DNA from: Pardosa pseudoannulata
Lineage: Eukaryota > Arthropoda > Arachnida > Araneae > Lycosidae
Direction: 5' to 3'
Assembly (NCBI GenBank): GCA_032207245.1
Contig: CM063503.1
Coordinates: 56,435,017-56,499,016, forward strand
DNA: 64,000 nucleotides
Shown: positions 47,595 through 56,861 of the stretch, piece after piece
Layout: each line of letters begins with the position of its first letter
How positions within the stretch are numbered: the first letter of the stretch is position 1
Notes under the pieces: generated by a model
What the model was told of the DNA's origin: nothing
The model's input: the letters and a program-made list of their open reading frames with translations, nothing else
The model's database searches: none
Translations under genes and position numbers: made by a program

Positions 47595-49580
47595 TAACAT
47601 TCTTGCCTGACCTCCCTATACTTGTGCATATGTTATGCCCAAAATTCATTTGCAAGCAGATATATGTTAACTTTGCAATCCTAAGAAAGAGAATGAAGAT
47701 GTGAAATCATCATTTTGGGTTCAGATTTGCAATCCCTAGTGCAGTAGTTTCTCACCTAAGAGGCTCCTATTAGACATGCACTAAAATAGTCTCCTTGGCT
47801 GGACCCTCCATGTTTTTTCACTTCTATTTTTACAACTGATTTGGTATGCAGTGACTTAACATTTGAAACAACTAAAATGTAAAAAGCTTTACAAAAAGAA
47901 ACATTAAAAGAGTACAAGCACTATTAATCTGGTAAAAAAATATGCAAATTATAGCATAAAATTTATATAATTAATAAATATTATGTATAGGTAAAACTAA
48001 ATAAAAATATTGATATTTAAAAATCTGACAGTTTGGAAAAATGTATAGATTTATGGTCATTACAAATTTCAGATATCTGGATTTAAGGATCTTAACTGCA
48101 TGGACAAATTCCACTATATCATTTATGGTTGCATCAATTACAAAATAAATTTTTCATCTAAATATTACATATAGTATACCCATCCTTGAACCAATTTTAA
48201 AGGTGTTATATTTATGACTTAACCATCCTCAAATAGTTAAGAGTAATTAAGATTAATGGTACTTATTTCTTCATGTGACATAAGCTTTACTAAGTATTTC
48301 TTGCTACATCAATTCTATGAGTTACATATATAAAACCATACTACGATTAATGCATGAACATAATTAAAGTTTAAACTTTATATGTATGGGCATTCCGAAT
48401 GCTCTTCCAATAATAACACTTCATACCATAGTGTTCATCAAACTTTTTAAAATCTTATATTTAAAAGCAGAAAATTTGTTGAAATTTAAAAGAAAAGAAA
48501 ACTACAAATTGTGTTACATAAAAGATTTTTTTTCAAAACTTTATTCTCCTAATTGCACCCTCTTAAAGAATAAGCTATTTTATACATAAGAAAAAAGATT
48601 GTCATTTAAAAATTGAGCTTCAGTATATATCATATCTACTTTATGTTCTTAAGATTTCAGCATGTAAAATTATAGCCTCAAAACAGTATAACATTAAGAA
48701 AAACATTTTAAGGTATTATATGTATCAATCATTTTATGCAATTTATTTACATAATGACCTACAGAAATAATGTGAACTTATTCTAAAAAACACATGTGTA
48801 GTTGGTTAAAACTACAATTATGAAAGGTAGATAAATATAACATTTTTAGAATATGTGGGTTTAAAATTTAACAAGTACATAAATTCTATTTTAAGAATAA
48901 AGTTTCAATGAAACTATGAATGCATGTATATAGGATAAAATACAGGGCACAAAGTAAATTCAATATAATAAAATTCAAACAAAAAAATAAGTATTACCAA
49001 TTAATAAACCAAATCATATAGCAAAAGGCTTTAGAGATCAAGAGACATATGGGCAAATAAATTACGAATATTGTCCACACTACTAAATAACAAAAAGAAA
49101 AAGTGTAACACAGATTTGCTCCTCTTCATATTCAAATTAAAAACCTATTATTTTTTATAATTTTATTTACAATTCTTACTAATATAAACGCTAAAATACG
49201 GCTTTATGCCGCAATAAAATTTTTGTGTTCTCACAGGACAAAATTTTTCAAGAGATTTAAAGGATTGCTATAATAGATTCTGTCCTTAATCCTTAATTAC
49301 CTCGAATTGCAGCTGCCTGTGCTTGGAATCTCTGCAACTCTTCTAAAAGAATAGTGCGCTCCTTGTGTGAAAGTCTGAAAATAAAGTCTTGAACTAGCTG
49401 TCTAGAGTGTAATTTCTCCGATATTTTAAAACCTGTAAGGCCATTATTTACAGAAGTTGTATTAACACATCTCAGAGCTGAATTATATTTCAAGCATCTC
49501 ATCAGAGGATGAAAATTAGCAGAACCAAAGGTAAACATCTTATTTGTGTTGAGAATAAAATTTGCCAATACAATTCTCAA
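32592..49580 (-). CDS. TMEM65: Transmembrane protein 65, six coding exons, complete
   Basis: Six exons on the minus strand (49580-49301, 46087-45975, 44045-43991, 38469-38427, 34326-34221, 32687-32592) join in frame to 693 nt, that is 230 residues plus stop; the family is usually about 240. Family knowledge: TMEM65 is a mitochondrial inner-membrane protein linked to sodium-dependent calcium efflux and respiration. Seen: an N-terminus with no acidic residue before Glu55 and several Arg/Lys, as expected of a mitochondrial presequence; the motif FRLSHKERTILLEELQRF at about 68-85; three hydrophobic segments at about 114-131 (AMPFIGFGFLDNLIMILA), 138-163 (glycine-rich, with MGNTLSD) and 202-217 (ALGVTIGCILGMFPLIF); and a Lys/Glu-rich tail. 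All junctions are GT-AG. ATG 49580 is the first in-frame Met; a second lies at residue 15. It converges with Mieap, whose stop is 8.5 kb away. Confidence 0.93.
33695..33720. repeat. Poly(T) tract in TMEM65 intron 5
   Basis: A homopolymer of about 26 T, in the intron between exons 5 and 6. Confidence 0.9.
34221..34326 (-). CDS. TMEM65: TMEM65 exon 5, loop region
   Basis: This exon has 106 nt, with acceptor atgtttttgtag and donor gtaata. It encodes residues 164-199: GSAWYVEQIATKIGVQAPSL followed by TPAQIAMSRSRWCVNL. It corresponds to the LTP-containing loop before the last membrane segment in TMEM65 proteins. Confidence 0.92.
34812..34900. repeat. (TA)n(GT)n compound microsatellite
   Basis: About 52 bp of TA with one phase break, then about 36 bp of GT, in the intron between TMEM65 exons 4 and 5. 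Confidence 0.95.
36523..36534 (-). promoter_or_regulatory. CTCF-like core motif in TMEM65 intron 4
   Basis: The minus-strand word CCACCAGATGGC fits the CTCF core pattern CCASYAGRKGGC at every position. A single 12-bp match in 64 kb can occur by chance, so this is only a flag. Confidence 0.2.
36585..36860. repeat. Two tandem units of ~139 bp in TMEM65 intron 4
   Basis: Units start at about 36587 (agactgcaatcaaa) and 36726 (agaatacaatcaaa) and share acaacagt..taaata.aaaattt and ctaaagc/cttaaag..aa.cat, then gagttatgca/tagttatgta. The intron is otherwise AT-rich and unassigned. Confidence 0.65.
38427..38469 (-). CDS. TMEM65: TMEM65 exon 4 (43 nt)
   Basis: This is a small exon, with acceptor atatatcttttag and donor gtatga. 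It encodes AAGMGNTLSDIAGI plus two bases of a glycine codon, the conserved Gly/Asn/Asp stretch of the family. Its 43-nt length keeps the frame only when both neighbours are used. Confidence 0.9.
39296..39562. mobile_element. TTAA-type MITE in TMEM65 intron 3
   Basis: Inverted ends TTAACCCTTTCAGG (39296-39309) and ACTGAAAGGGTTAT (39549-39562) enclose about 240 bp of non-coding sequence with a run of near-palindromic A/T words. The right target site is TTAT rather than TTAA, one mutation away from the piggyBac-type duplication. Confidence 0.7.
39995..40748. mobile_element. pogo/Tigger-type non-autonomous element
   Basis: The left end CAGTGGACTCTGCTTAATGT follows TA; the right end, read on the minus strand, is TAGTAGACTCCAGTTAATGT and is followed by TA. 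About 16 of the first 20 positions agree. The internal sequence is 754 bp, with a repeated subterminal word (gattttgataacaataa) at both sides. Short minus-strand open frames in the middle are not convincingly transposase. It lies in the intron between TMEM65 exons 3 and 4. Confidence 0.75.
42262..42340. mobile_element. Possible hAT-type end fragment
   Basis: caggcctggtcagcctaaaa stands out as GC-richer sequence in an AT-rich intron and has the look of a hAT terminal repeat. No partner end is found. Confidence 0.25.
43475..43556. repeat. (TA)n microsatellite, ~82 bp
   Basis: A pure TA run in TMEM65 intron 3, about 430 bases downstream of exon 3 in the sense direction. Confidence 0.95.
43991..44045 (-). 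CDS. TMEM65: TMEM65 exon 3
   Basis: This exon has only 55 nt, with acceptor aatatttcag and donor gtatta. It encodes GDYIDTTIGITLGISTMA and the first base of an alanine codon, which form the start of the second membrane segment. Confidence 0.92.
44046..45974. other. TMEM65 intron 2
   Basis: The intron is AT-rich. One less AT-rich patch at about 44640-44850 (with ccagccaggctcctcccagg) looks like an old insertion, but I cannot classify it. Confidence 0.5.
45975..46087 (-). CDS. TMEM65: TMEM65 exon 2, first membrane segment
   Basis: This exon has 113 nt, with acceptor ttttttttttcacaaacag and donor gtaagt. It encodes residues 94-131, including PPTSSQLRGLAAHSAMPFIG and the first hydrophobic span. 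Confidence 0.92.
46088..49300. other. TMEM65 intron 1
   Basis: The intron is AT-rich, with a (TA)n run and two possible transposon ends: tacagtagagaacctcaaat near 47453 (pogo-like) and cagtagtttctcacctaaga near 47742 (hAT-like). No complete element or exon is seen. Confidence 0.5.
47532..47593. repeat. (TA)n microsatellite, ~62 bp
   Basis: A pure TA run in TMEM65 intron 1. Confidence 0.95.
49301..49580 (-). CDS. TMEM65: TMEM65 exon 1 with presequence
   Basis: This exon carries the start ATG at 49580, 93 codons and one base of the next. The donor is gtaatt, immediately after GCAATTCGAG. It encodes the candidate mitochondrial targeting sequence and the amphipathic HKERTILLEEL helix. Reading into the intron would terminate after two more codons, which supports the splice. 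Confidence 0.9.
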
Positions 49581-50010
49581 TAAAGGGCGGAGAGATCAAG
49601 AAAATGTATAGTCACGCAATGTCAAATGCCGATATAAACAATCTTGTAGTTACAAACAAATCCAAAACAGCTACACGGGCGCTCCCTATAATATAAAAAC
49701 AATGAAAAGAAGGAGAAAAAAATACTTTTAAACGAAAAAATTCAAATTTTTTTATCTATTAAAATAGAGATTTTTTAATTTAAAAAAATAGCTTTGATAA
49801 ATATTTTCTGAAGTAGAGGATTTATATATATTAATAATTATATTTTCAGAAATAATGAAGCCACATTGGAAATCTACAGCGATCGCAGTGATTCAAAAAG
49901 TGAAAATACAGCTGTTATTATTATGGTGACAAGAGCGTCTGCCAAGCGACCGGTAAAACGAAACTAAGTATAATGCGCATACGCGAGGACCGTTTCATCG
50001 AACGATAAAG
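49581..50010 (-). promoter_or_regulatory. Putative TMEM65 promoter region with NRF-1-like site
   Basis: The 430 bases before the TMEM65 start include a patch (about 49920-50010) with several CpGs in an otherwise CpG-poor region. The near-palindrome TGCGCATACGCG at 49974-49985 matches the animal NRF-1 consensus TGCGCATGCGCA at 10 of 12 positions. NRF-1 typically controls nuclear genes for mitochondrial proteins. The transcription start itself is not visible. Confidence 0.35.
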
Positions 50011-51370
50011 TTATAACCCTTGATAACAACTACAATTAATTATAAACTAAATTATTATAGTAACTATAGTGGCATTGTTACAGTTTTAGCCCTTGTCACT
50101 ATGAAAAGTGTGTTATTTTCGCTTGTTTTCTTTCACAGAATGCTGTGGTAATTTTAAATATTATCAGGAAAAAATTCATAACAGATTCCATCCAAAGTAT
50201 TATCAAGAACTTTAAATGGACCATTTGCAAAACAAGAAATAGCACTATTTTTTAAATAACTATTTTTTTAATTCGTCATATAAAAGATCCAAACTTGCAT
50301 AAATTGTTCATTGCTCTAGCACCATACTTGATGCAAGCTCGATTAGTATTCCAGTGGCAAGAAACAAATCAGCTGAAAACCTATATATTAAGATTCCAAC
50401 TCATGTTTTGCCGCCTTTAAACGACTTACAGAGTCTCTCACTTGGCTAATGAGCAACCAGTCTAGTTTATATTTTGTCATGAGAAAACTATCTTAAATTC
50501 TCTCACCACGTGATCTAGTAGATGGTTTATAGAGGTCAATTCGGATCCGCCACGCTTTGTTAGAGTCGGGGATTCTGGAGATCAAATCTATTAGGCCTGA
50601 AAGTAATCCTTGATGAATAAATGTATATATTTAATTTTTTTTTCTCAACTGCTGATAGATATCTTTCCAGGAAACTCGTCTTCTAGGGTACTTCTTTACC
50701 GGCAACCAATACTGTCTCAGTACCTTTCATAAAATGCCAACTTTAGCAAAACTTCCTTATCAACATTCCAAGTCACTTATTATGTGACAGCATAAATAGG
50801 AATTTTAAAATTTTTCATCATAACGGGGTTCATCTTCACAGCACTCTTTGATGGCAATACTTAAAAGATGAGTGACCGTTAGTAAAATATAAATTCTACA
50901 ATAACTCTAGCCAAGCAGACTCTCATAACCACTAATAACAAGGTTTTATAGTGGTGTATAATGTAATAGGCAGAAATTATTTCCTGAAAAATACTTTTAT
51001 TCGGGAACACAAATGAAATAAATATATTTAGTAAGTAGCCTGTGAGCTATTTTCAAAAGGACACATTTAGTGCTATGCAACCACACATCTTTCACAACAC
51101 ACTAAACCAAGGTAAACAGCATAAATAGGCAACATGGTGCCGACGACCAACTGCCTGCTCACTTGTCATCAACTCCTTATAAACAAGCTTTCATTAAAAT
51201 CTTCCTCCAAACCCAAACTTTTCAAGTTCCACTGGATGATGCCTTTGTGCGAATACTTTTAATTTGGTGGCTCGGTAGTGACATCACTTGATGAAAGAAA
51301 AAGAAATCGCCATTATACTTCGGTTATCACGTCTAATAGTATATACATGCTTGTTGAAACCTGATTTTTT
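50011..51370. other. Upstream intergenic stretch, nothing recognised
   Basis: The sequence is of mixed composition, less A-rich than the introns, with no open frame, RNA or element that I can support. Confidence 0.45.
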
Positions 51371-51379
51371 TTATATAAT

Positions 51380-52745
51380 ATGAAAGTTTAAATAGTTTCT
51401 ATCGCACACGTCTGTAAGCAAACAATGGAGTTTCAAACCTTGGACCTCGATGTCAAATTCTCGGGAGTTCATTTCCTAATTATTAGAAGAGTGCGGATTT
51501 GACTATATTAAATATATTTCGGAAAGTATGTATATAATTATCGAAATGTGACCCTCCGTAGAACACAAAAGTTTATATACTGGCTGTTTGAGCATATTTC
51601 TAAGCATACCTAAAAGTTTTGAATATGTGTCCTCGATGTGAAATTCTTGCCAGTTTCTTTTGAGAATACAAGAACTCAACTTATTTGATGCCGATTTTGA
51701 CTATGTTTTAAAAGATTCTTATAAGACTAGATATTTTCTAAAATATGGTTTTCCATAGAATATAAAAGTTTAATTGTGGCTATTTGCGCACACTTCTAAA
51801 AAAACCCAAGAGTTTCAGACATATGTGCTCGATGTCAAAATTTTAGGGAGTTCCTTTTCAAATTGTACGGAAAAGGCGAAATTCATTTCAACTAAGATCA
51901 TATTTTAAATACATTTTCTTAAAGTATGTATATAGTTTTACAAATGTGATTTTCTGACGAATATAAATATCTAAACAGTTGCTATTTGCGCACACTTCTC
52001 AGCAAACCCAGAAGTTTCAAACATGTACCTTCGATGTTATAATTCTCACGAGATCTTTTTCGAAATGTTTTAAGAAAGAAGATTTTAAGTCAATATTTGC
52101 TATATTTCAAATAAATTTCAAGATGCATGTATTTTTTCCTAGAGAACATACACGCTTAAACAGGAGGTATCTGCTCACAATTCTAAGCAATTAAAGGAGT
52201 TTCGAACGTTGATCCCCTATGTCAAAATTCTCAGGAGGTAACTTTCAAAACACCAGAATAATGCGAATTTGATCTCGAAGTTCAATGCATTAAATGAATT
52301 TTGAGACATATTTTCTGAAACGGGGTTTTTCATAGAAGAGAAAAGTTTAAATAGTGGTTGTTTGCACGCACGTCTGGGCAAACACAAAAGATTCAAAACT
52401 GCATCATCGATGTGATACGTTCGGTTAATTTGGTTTGGAACACTACGGTCTATTGTTTTGTTACACGAACGTTATTGAGTTTGGTACCCACTGCTAAAAG
52501 CCGATTTCGAACGGCTACGAACTTTTCTGCTAACTGAGGGAATCAAACCCATGAACTCCGATACCGAATAGCAACGCCTTACCTATTCCGTCGTCTTTCC
52601 CCTTTGTGATATACTCGGCAATTTCTTTTAGAAATATTACAACACAGATGATTTAACCGCAATGACTATATTTTTAAAAATTGTCAGATTAGTTGTATAT
52701 ATTTCCTGAAATAGTTTTACAGAGTAAAGGATCAGTCATAGAAGC
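51380..52745. repeat. Six-unit ~190 bp satellite
   Basis: Units begin near 51383, 51568, 51764, 51964, 52152 and 52341 (spacings 185, 196, 200, 188, 189). Each carries an aaagtttaaata-like start, .gctatttgcgcacac.tct, agcaaaccc..gagtttcaaa, ct.gatgtcaaaattct, a .gggagttc.tttt word, gatttgactatatt, and a taaatatatttt..gaaagtatgt end. The units are diverged by point changes and small indels. The last unit is split by a SINE at 52425-52604 and resumes to about 52745. Confidence 0.85.
52425..52604 (-). mobile_element. tRNA-derived SINE inserted in the last satellite unit
   Basis: The + strand shows the reversed tail ttaatttggtttggaacact, then acggtctattg, agccgatttcgaacggcta, ggaatcaaacccatgaactc and the head cttacctattccgtcg. 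It is flanked by TGTGATACGTTCGG (52411-52424) and TGTGATATACTCGG (52605-52618), which agree at 11 of 14 positions. Confidence 0.85.
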
Positions 52746-52804
52746 AGATAGGAACTTCGCTAAAGTACACCGATTGTATTCAGATTCAGGGGTGCTACTA
52801 ACAG

Positions 52805-52895
52805 TAGCACTATGGTGCAACATGGTTTGAAGGTAAGAGTGTTGCTACTCTGCCCCGGAAGAAGCCATCCAGAACATGGTTTGAAGGTAATGCTA
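52805..52895. repeat. Short direct repeat beside the retrotransposon debris
   Basis: The word catggtttgaaggtaa occurs at about 52820 and again at about 52875, each followed by a gctaccct/gctactct word. It may be part of an LTR. Confidence 0.5.
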
Positions 52896-53006
52896 CCCTA
52901 TCAAGTAAAAGAAATACACTCGTTAATGGCATTATCATACACATACAGTACTCATTTCTTCCTAAGAGAACGAGGAACGCAATAATGTTAAAAGGGGGGA
53001 AATGCA

Positions 53007-53190
53007 TTATTCTACTGCGTCTTTTAAACTCTGGGGTCTTCTTGCAGGTGGCATTTGTGTTGGATCTTGGACATGTTGTTCAGGAGTAAATTCTGGAAAT
53101 ATACTACGTTCTGCAGGTACTTTTTCTGAAGGTACTAAGTTGAGATGATTGTACGTCCAAAGAGGAATGGGCTTAAATTTCCTTTCTCCT
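53007..53190 (-). pseudogene. Ty3/gypsy-type pol C-terminal fragment
   Basis: On the minus strand a frame of about 60 codons reads FKPIPLWTYNHLNLVPSEKV, then PEFTPEQHVQDPTQMPPARR, and stops at 53009-53007. An in-frame stop lies just upstream, so only the tail survives. The Pro-rich tail is typical of the region after the integrase core in gypsy polyproteins. It has the same orientation as the integrase fragment 2.5 kb upstream in its sense direction. Confidence 0.5.
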
Positions 53191-53279
53191 CAGCTAGTCG
53201 TGCCACCAACTGGTGTCTGTTCCTGCAACGTTTTTATCACCTAGGCCGAAGTGCACAGGTGATTAGGGAGACCACTCAG

Positions 53280-53640
53280 ATAACCAGTACATTAAAATTC
53301 TTTTATTGAATGATCTTGGATAAATGGGTATGTACACAGGCTATATAAAAAGATCCACCGGAAGGAGATTCTCTGATGTCGTAACAGGTGTAGACTGCTT
53401 TCGCTGCCTCTCGAACAAGATGAAGCTGATCGCTGTTCAGGCAACTTGGCCGCAAAAGGAAGAGAAAACTTCTCTCCTTAAACTCTAACCGTCTATAATC
53501 AGGACTTGGTTCCAGCCCAAGTTCGCAAAAAGAAAATAAAGTCGCCCCGCAACTCACCAAGGCTTTCCTCTCTCTAGAGGGGTGGACACGTCACTCTGTT
53601 CTGCAAGTGGCGCCAGTCCCCCCCCCAAAAAAAAAAAAAA
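53280..53640 (+). mobile_element. LTR-like piece with tRNA primer-binding-site candidate
   Basis: The + strand has ggctatataaaaa (TATA-like, about 53339) and ends in TGGCGCCAGTCC at 53608-53619, the form of a retrotransposon primer-binding site, followed by a C-run and A-run. The 85-codon open frame on the minus strand here is not recognised. The orientation is opposite to the pol fragments, so it belongs either to a second element or to a rearranged copy. Confidence 0.35.
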
Positions 53641-53901
53641 CCTAAGAAAAAGCCCCGAGAGCTGGATCGCTCCTCGAATGACCTCACTCATTTTCCGGGG
53701 ACCTCATAGGATGGGGAGGTTAGGATGGCTATCAATATGCCTCTATTAATTTTTACCATCAGGGGCGTGATCGCTATTATGTTAGAGTGTCATAACCTTA
53801 GACTTAAGGGCTCCTCTCCATTGTTACCGAGGTCCCACCCGCCAGAGAATAAAAGCAGGGCATCAACTGTGTTCCTCGCCGGTAACAAGTCAGTCATTGT
53901 A

Positions 53902-54826
53902 CAAGGGTTGGAACTTTAATAGTGGCAACTATTTATTTACATGAATACAAAAGTGATTCATGTCACCATGTTTTACAGTCCTTTATATCGTCATCGGCAT
54001 TGTGTATAATCCATTTCGAAAGATGTGGGAGTCGCAGAACACCTGTAGAAGCGCCTGTTCTGTTGATAGTTCGAATGGACCGGTCTATTGCCGTAAAAAT
54101 CTCTGGAACAGTTCTCAAACAAATGCCACGAAGTGGATTCTTTATCATAATAATTAAGTCACAAGGACTTAAATCTGGAAGGTATGTTGGATAGTAAAGC
54201 CCTTTCCAGCCTCATCGATTAAACAAACCAGTCACCCCTTGCTCTGTATGTGGCCGAGCATTGTCATGCAGAATGATAGGGGCGTTCTGCAGAATTTTTC
54301 TCATGGTCAGGCGTTCCTTCAGAATATGCAGCACAGTCGTATGCGCAAATCCTGTCTTTCGGACCAGCTCAAGAATCATTTAGCATCGATCACTATCCAT
54401 TAGTGCAGCAACAGCATACACTTCTGCATCGCTGACACTAGGACGACAAGCCACATTTTGGCGTCCTTCATTGAAGGCTTTTACACATCTTTCTACAGTT
54501 CTGTAAGCAATGCAGATTCCCCGCAAGCCTCTTGAAGCCCTAGATGACATTGTCGTGATGTACGACCTCTGGCACATTGAATTTTTATCCATTTTCGTTG
54601 TTCTTGTTTTGAAAACATCCTAACAACACTTACTTTAGACCGCAAGCTAATACAAGGATCAGTTCTTCTCGTCACTCCGCATTTGTATGACGTAGGAAGG
54701 ACGAGTCATTTTGCTGAGAGGTAAGGTAGGTATGTAGCTTCCTTGTGGCATACGCGACATTCTTTGTTTTTGTTGTGTACCGTTTTTACAGCAGTGTTGC
54801 CACTATTAAATTTCCAACCCTCGAAC
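53902..54826 (-). pseudogene. Mariner/IS630-type transposon relic with inverted ends
   Basis: The ends are inverted: aagggttggaactttaatag on the left (53903-53922) and, on the minus strand, gagggttggaaatttaatag on the right (ending 54825), both followed by tggcaac. Minus-strand pieces of transposase read in order from the right end: a helix-turn-helix region with RTVERCVKAFNEGRQNVACR, then an HDNARPHTE-type motif near 54250 (the second catalytic Asp region), then YLPDLSPCDL near 54180. Stops and frame changes separate them. The element has inserted among gypsy fragments. Confidence 0.75.
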
Positions 54827-55200
54827 TTCGAGGCATGCGTCTGGAACTCCACAGTACCCATGATATAACTCTGCTCACGGGTTCAGTCACCTCGGCAGGA
54901 ACGCACTTAGGGCTTTTACCATAATCCTTTCACCAGACACATTCCTGTGGTTGGAACCTTGATCTCTGTTCAAGAGATTTGGTGGCTTCTGGCCTCAGCA
55001 AGTCTAACCAACTTTTCACCTGCCAGATAAACATAGCCTTTTCTGTAGATAGACCAGGGAATATGCTAGGAGTATTCCACTACTGGAACATAAACTTGTC
55101 CAATGTTTCCTGGAAAGTCCTTACTTTTATTTTTCTGCGGGAACTTTATAAATGTGCATAAAGATCTCTCTCTCTCACTCTGCCCATTTGACTGTGGGTG
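54827..55200 (-). pseudogene. Probable retrotransposon-derived sequence
   Basis: The minus strand contains short readable stretches (for example PGLSTEKAMFIWQVKSWLDL near 55040) interrupted by stops. Its composition matches the surrounding gypsy debris and differs from host sequence. I cannot name the domain. Confidence 0.3.
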
Positions 55201-55249
55201 ATATTGGGCTTAGTAGCAGAGTGATGACAAGAAATGCACAGTAGAATCA

Positions 55250-55400
55250 TACAACATTTTAATTAAACGATCACGGACAATTACACACAACACATTACGT
55301 ACATTCCAAATACTACACTACAGAGTAACAAGTCATGCGCAGTACACCATGCAAGGTGTGGCGCTCCAGTCGAGTTGGGATAATCCACTTCACATAGAGG
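55250..55400 (+). mobile_element. Second LTR-end-like piece
   Basis: attaaacgatcacggacaat followed about 90 bases later by TGGCGCTCCAGTC (55356-55368) parallels the layout at 53291-53619, where ttattgaatgatcttggata is followed by TGGCGCCAGTCC. The pair suggests two related LTR ends on the same strand. Confidence 0.3.
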
Positions 55401-55599
55401 TAGGGTAAATAACGAGGCATTGACAAATATAAAATACAGATATAACCTAACAGGTGATATGGTTAAGTCCGACCATGAGTTATATCATATATCCTTATGA
55501 AGGTACCAGATTCTTCACTAGTAAATAATGTGCTATTGTTACTTACTATAGTCCTAGACAATCAAAATCTGCATAAAGGGCTCACAAGGGTACAGTCAA

Positions 55600-56083
55600 A
55601 GCTGCCAAGGACAAAGATAATACTGGGAAGCTTCTACCCATTTGGTGAAAGCGTCAACAACTAGCAGTATCACATGGTTCTCAAAGATGTCTATTCCATG
55701 GTGTCTTAATATATGGCCATGAAGCTAATCGTGAAGCTGGTTGTGGGTCCTCGCTTTGGCACACATTGCATGCTCCCTATGTCCCTATCGATATTACGCC
55801 TCCAGACCGATTGCCTAACTCGTGCCTTCAAAGCGCACATTTCCCGGTGACCTGCATAAAATTCTGCAAGAATATATGACCTAAACTTACAGGGAACAAA
55901 GATTCGGTCGGTATGCAAAATCACAACTCTTTCTATTGCCTCATCCAATCTAATGTCCTTAAATAAATTGATTAATATGAGTTTCATTACAGAATTTTCT
56001 TTTATAAATGCAGTATAGCAGATTCTTATTCCTGCTATACAATCTGAGTTGACATCAATCGTTTTAATTGTTTTATAATCCAT
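55600..56083 (-). pseudogene. Ty3/gypsy integrase fragment
   Basis: A 125-codon minus-strand frame (56083-55706) contains PCKFRSYILAEFYAGHREMC, then ALKARVRQSVWRRNIDRDI and MQCVPKRGP, which fits the HHCC zinc-binding head of gypsy integrases (the second His and the Cys region are recognisable, but the CxxC is altered). After a frame change near 55705 the core resumes as HHGIDIFENHVILLVVDAFT and KWVEASQYY, where the first core Asp would lie. The element is frameshifted and truncated, hence inactive. Confidence 0.75.
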
Positions 56084-56362
56084 AGTAACTTTTTTGGAAA
56101 AGGACTGTTATCTTTTAAACATCATTGAAATCTTAGTTTTTGAAAGTCCAGTGAGTCCTTTAATCATAGTGATTTTTAATCATTGCAGCACTATTTACCA
56201 ATTATTTGGCTAACTTTATTTATATAGTTTTCATAAAATCATGTTCCCATTTATTTCCTCGATATAAATATATACATATAATCAAGGAAATTAAAATATT
56301 CTTTGCAGAATTTGAATAACTAAATTTTACATTCAATGACATTAAAAAAAAACAGACTATAA

Positions 56363-56853
56363 CAGGGGTGGCTACCTGCGGCTCTTTGGATTTGTGGCTC
56401 TCGATAAAAATTTTATATTTATCCTTTACATTTTTGTATTATATTTTAAAAAATTATTACAACTGATGGACCTTCGGCAGTGCTGGGTAAAAAAATCGGT
56501 CTTATTGGGCTTAAGAGATGATTCTCAAATTCCACAATTCATACCGATTCACTGCATAATTCAGAGGACACAGCGTTACAAAATATTTAAAATATCCTGA
56601 TGTTATGAAAACAGTGTAGCACATTGTAAATTACATGCGCTCCAAAGCAAAAAATCATTGACAATTCAAAAATTTCCTTGAAAAATTAAAGGACGAAGAA
56701 CTTCTAAATGAAATTCAATAAATAAATATCTGTAAAAAAATTTTTGTAATACCTTTTTTTCCATACCTTTTAAATACTTATTTAATTGCGGTTCATGAAA
56801 AATGTCAAAGTTTGAAAAATGGCTTGGACTATCAAGGAGCTTGGCCACCCCTG
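56363..56853. mobile_element. Non-autonomous hAT element, 491 bp
   Basis: The ends CAGGGGTGGCTACCTGCGGC (left) and, on the minus strand, CAGGGGTGGCCAAGCTCC (right) are inverted copies over the first ten bases and typical of hAT elements. The 8-bp flanks GACTATAA (56355-56362) and GACTATAG (56854-56861) are a target-site duplication with one mismatch. The internal sequence has no transposase that I can identify. Confidence 0.85.
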
Positions 56854-56861
56854 GACTATAG

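Noticed and set aside
53303..53560. 85-codon minus-strand open frame
   Set aside because: It lies in an LTR-like segment and shows no recognisable domain.
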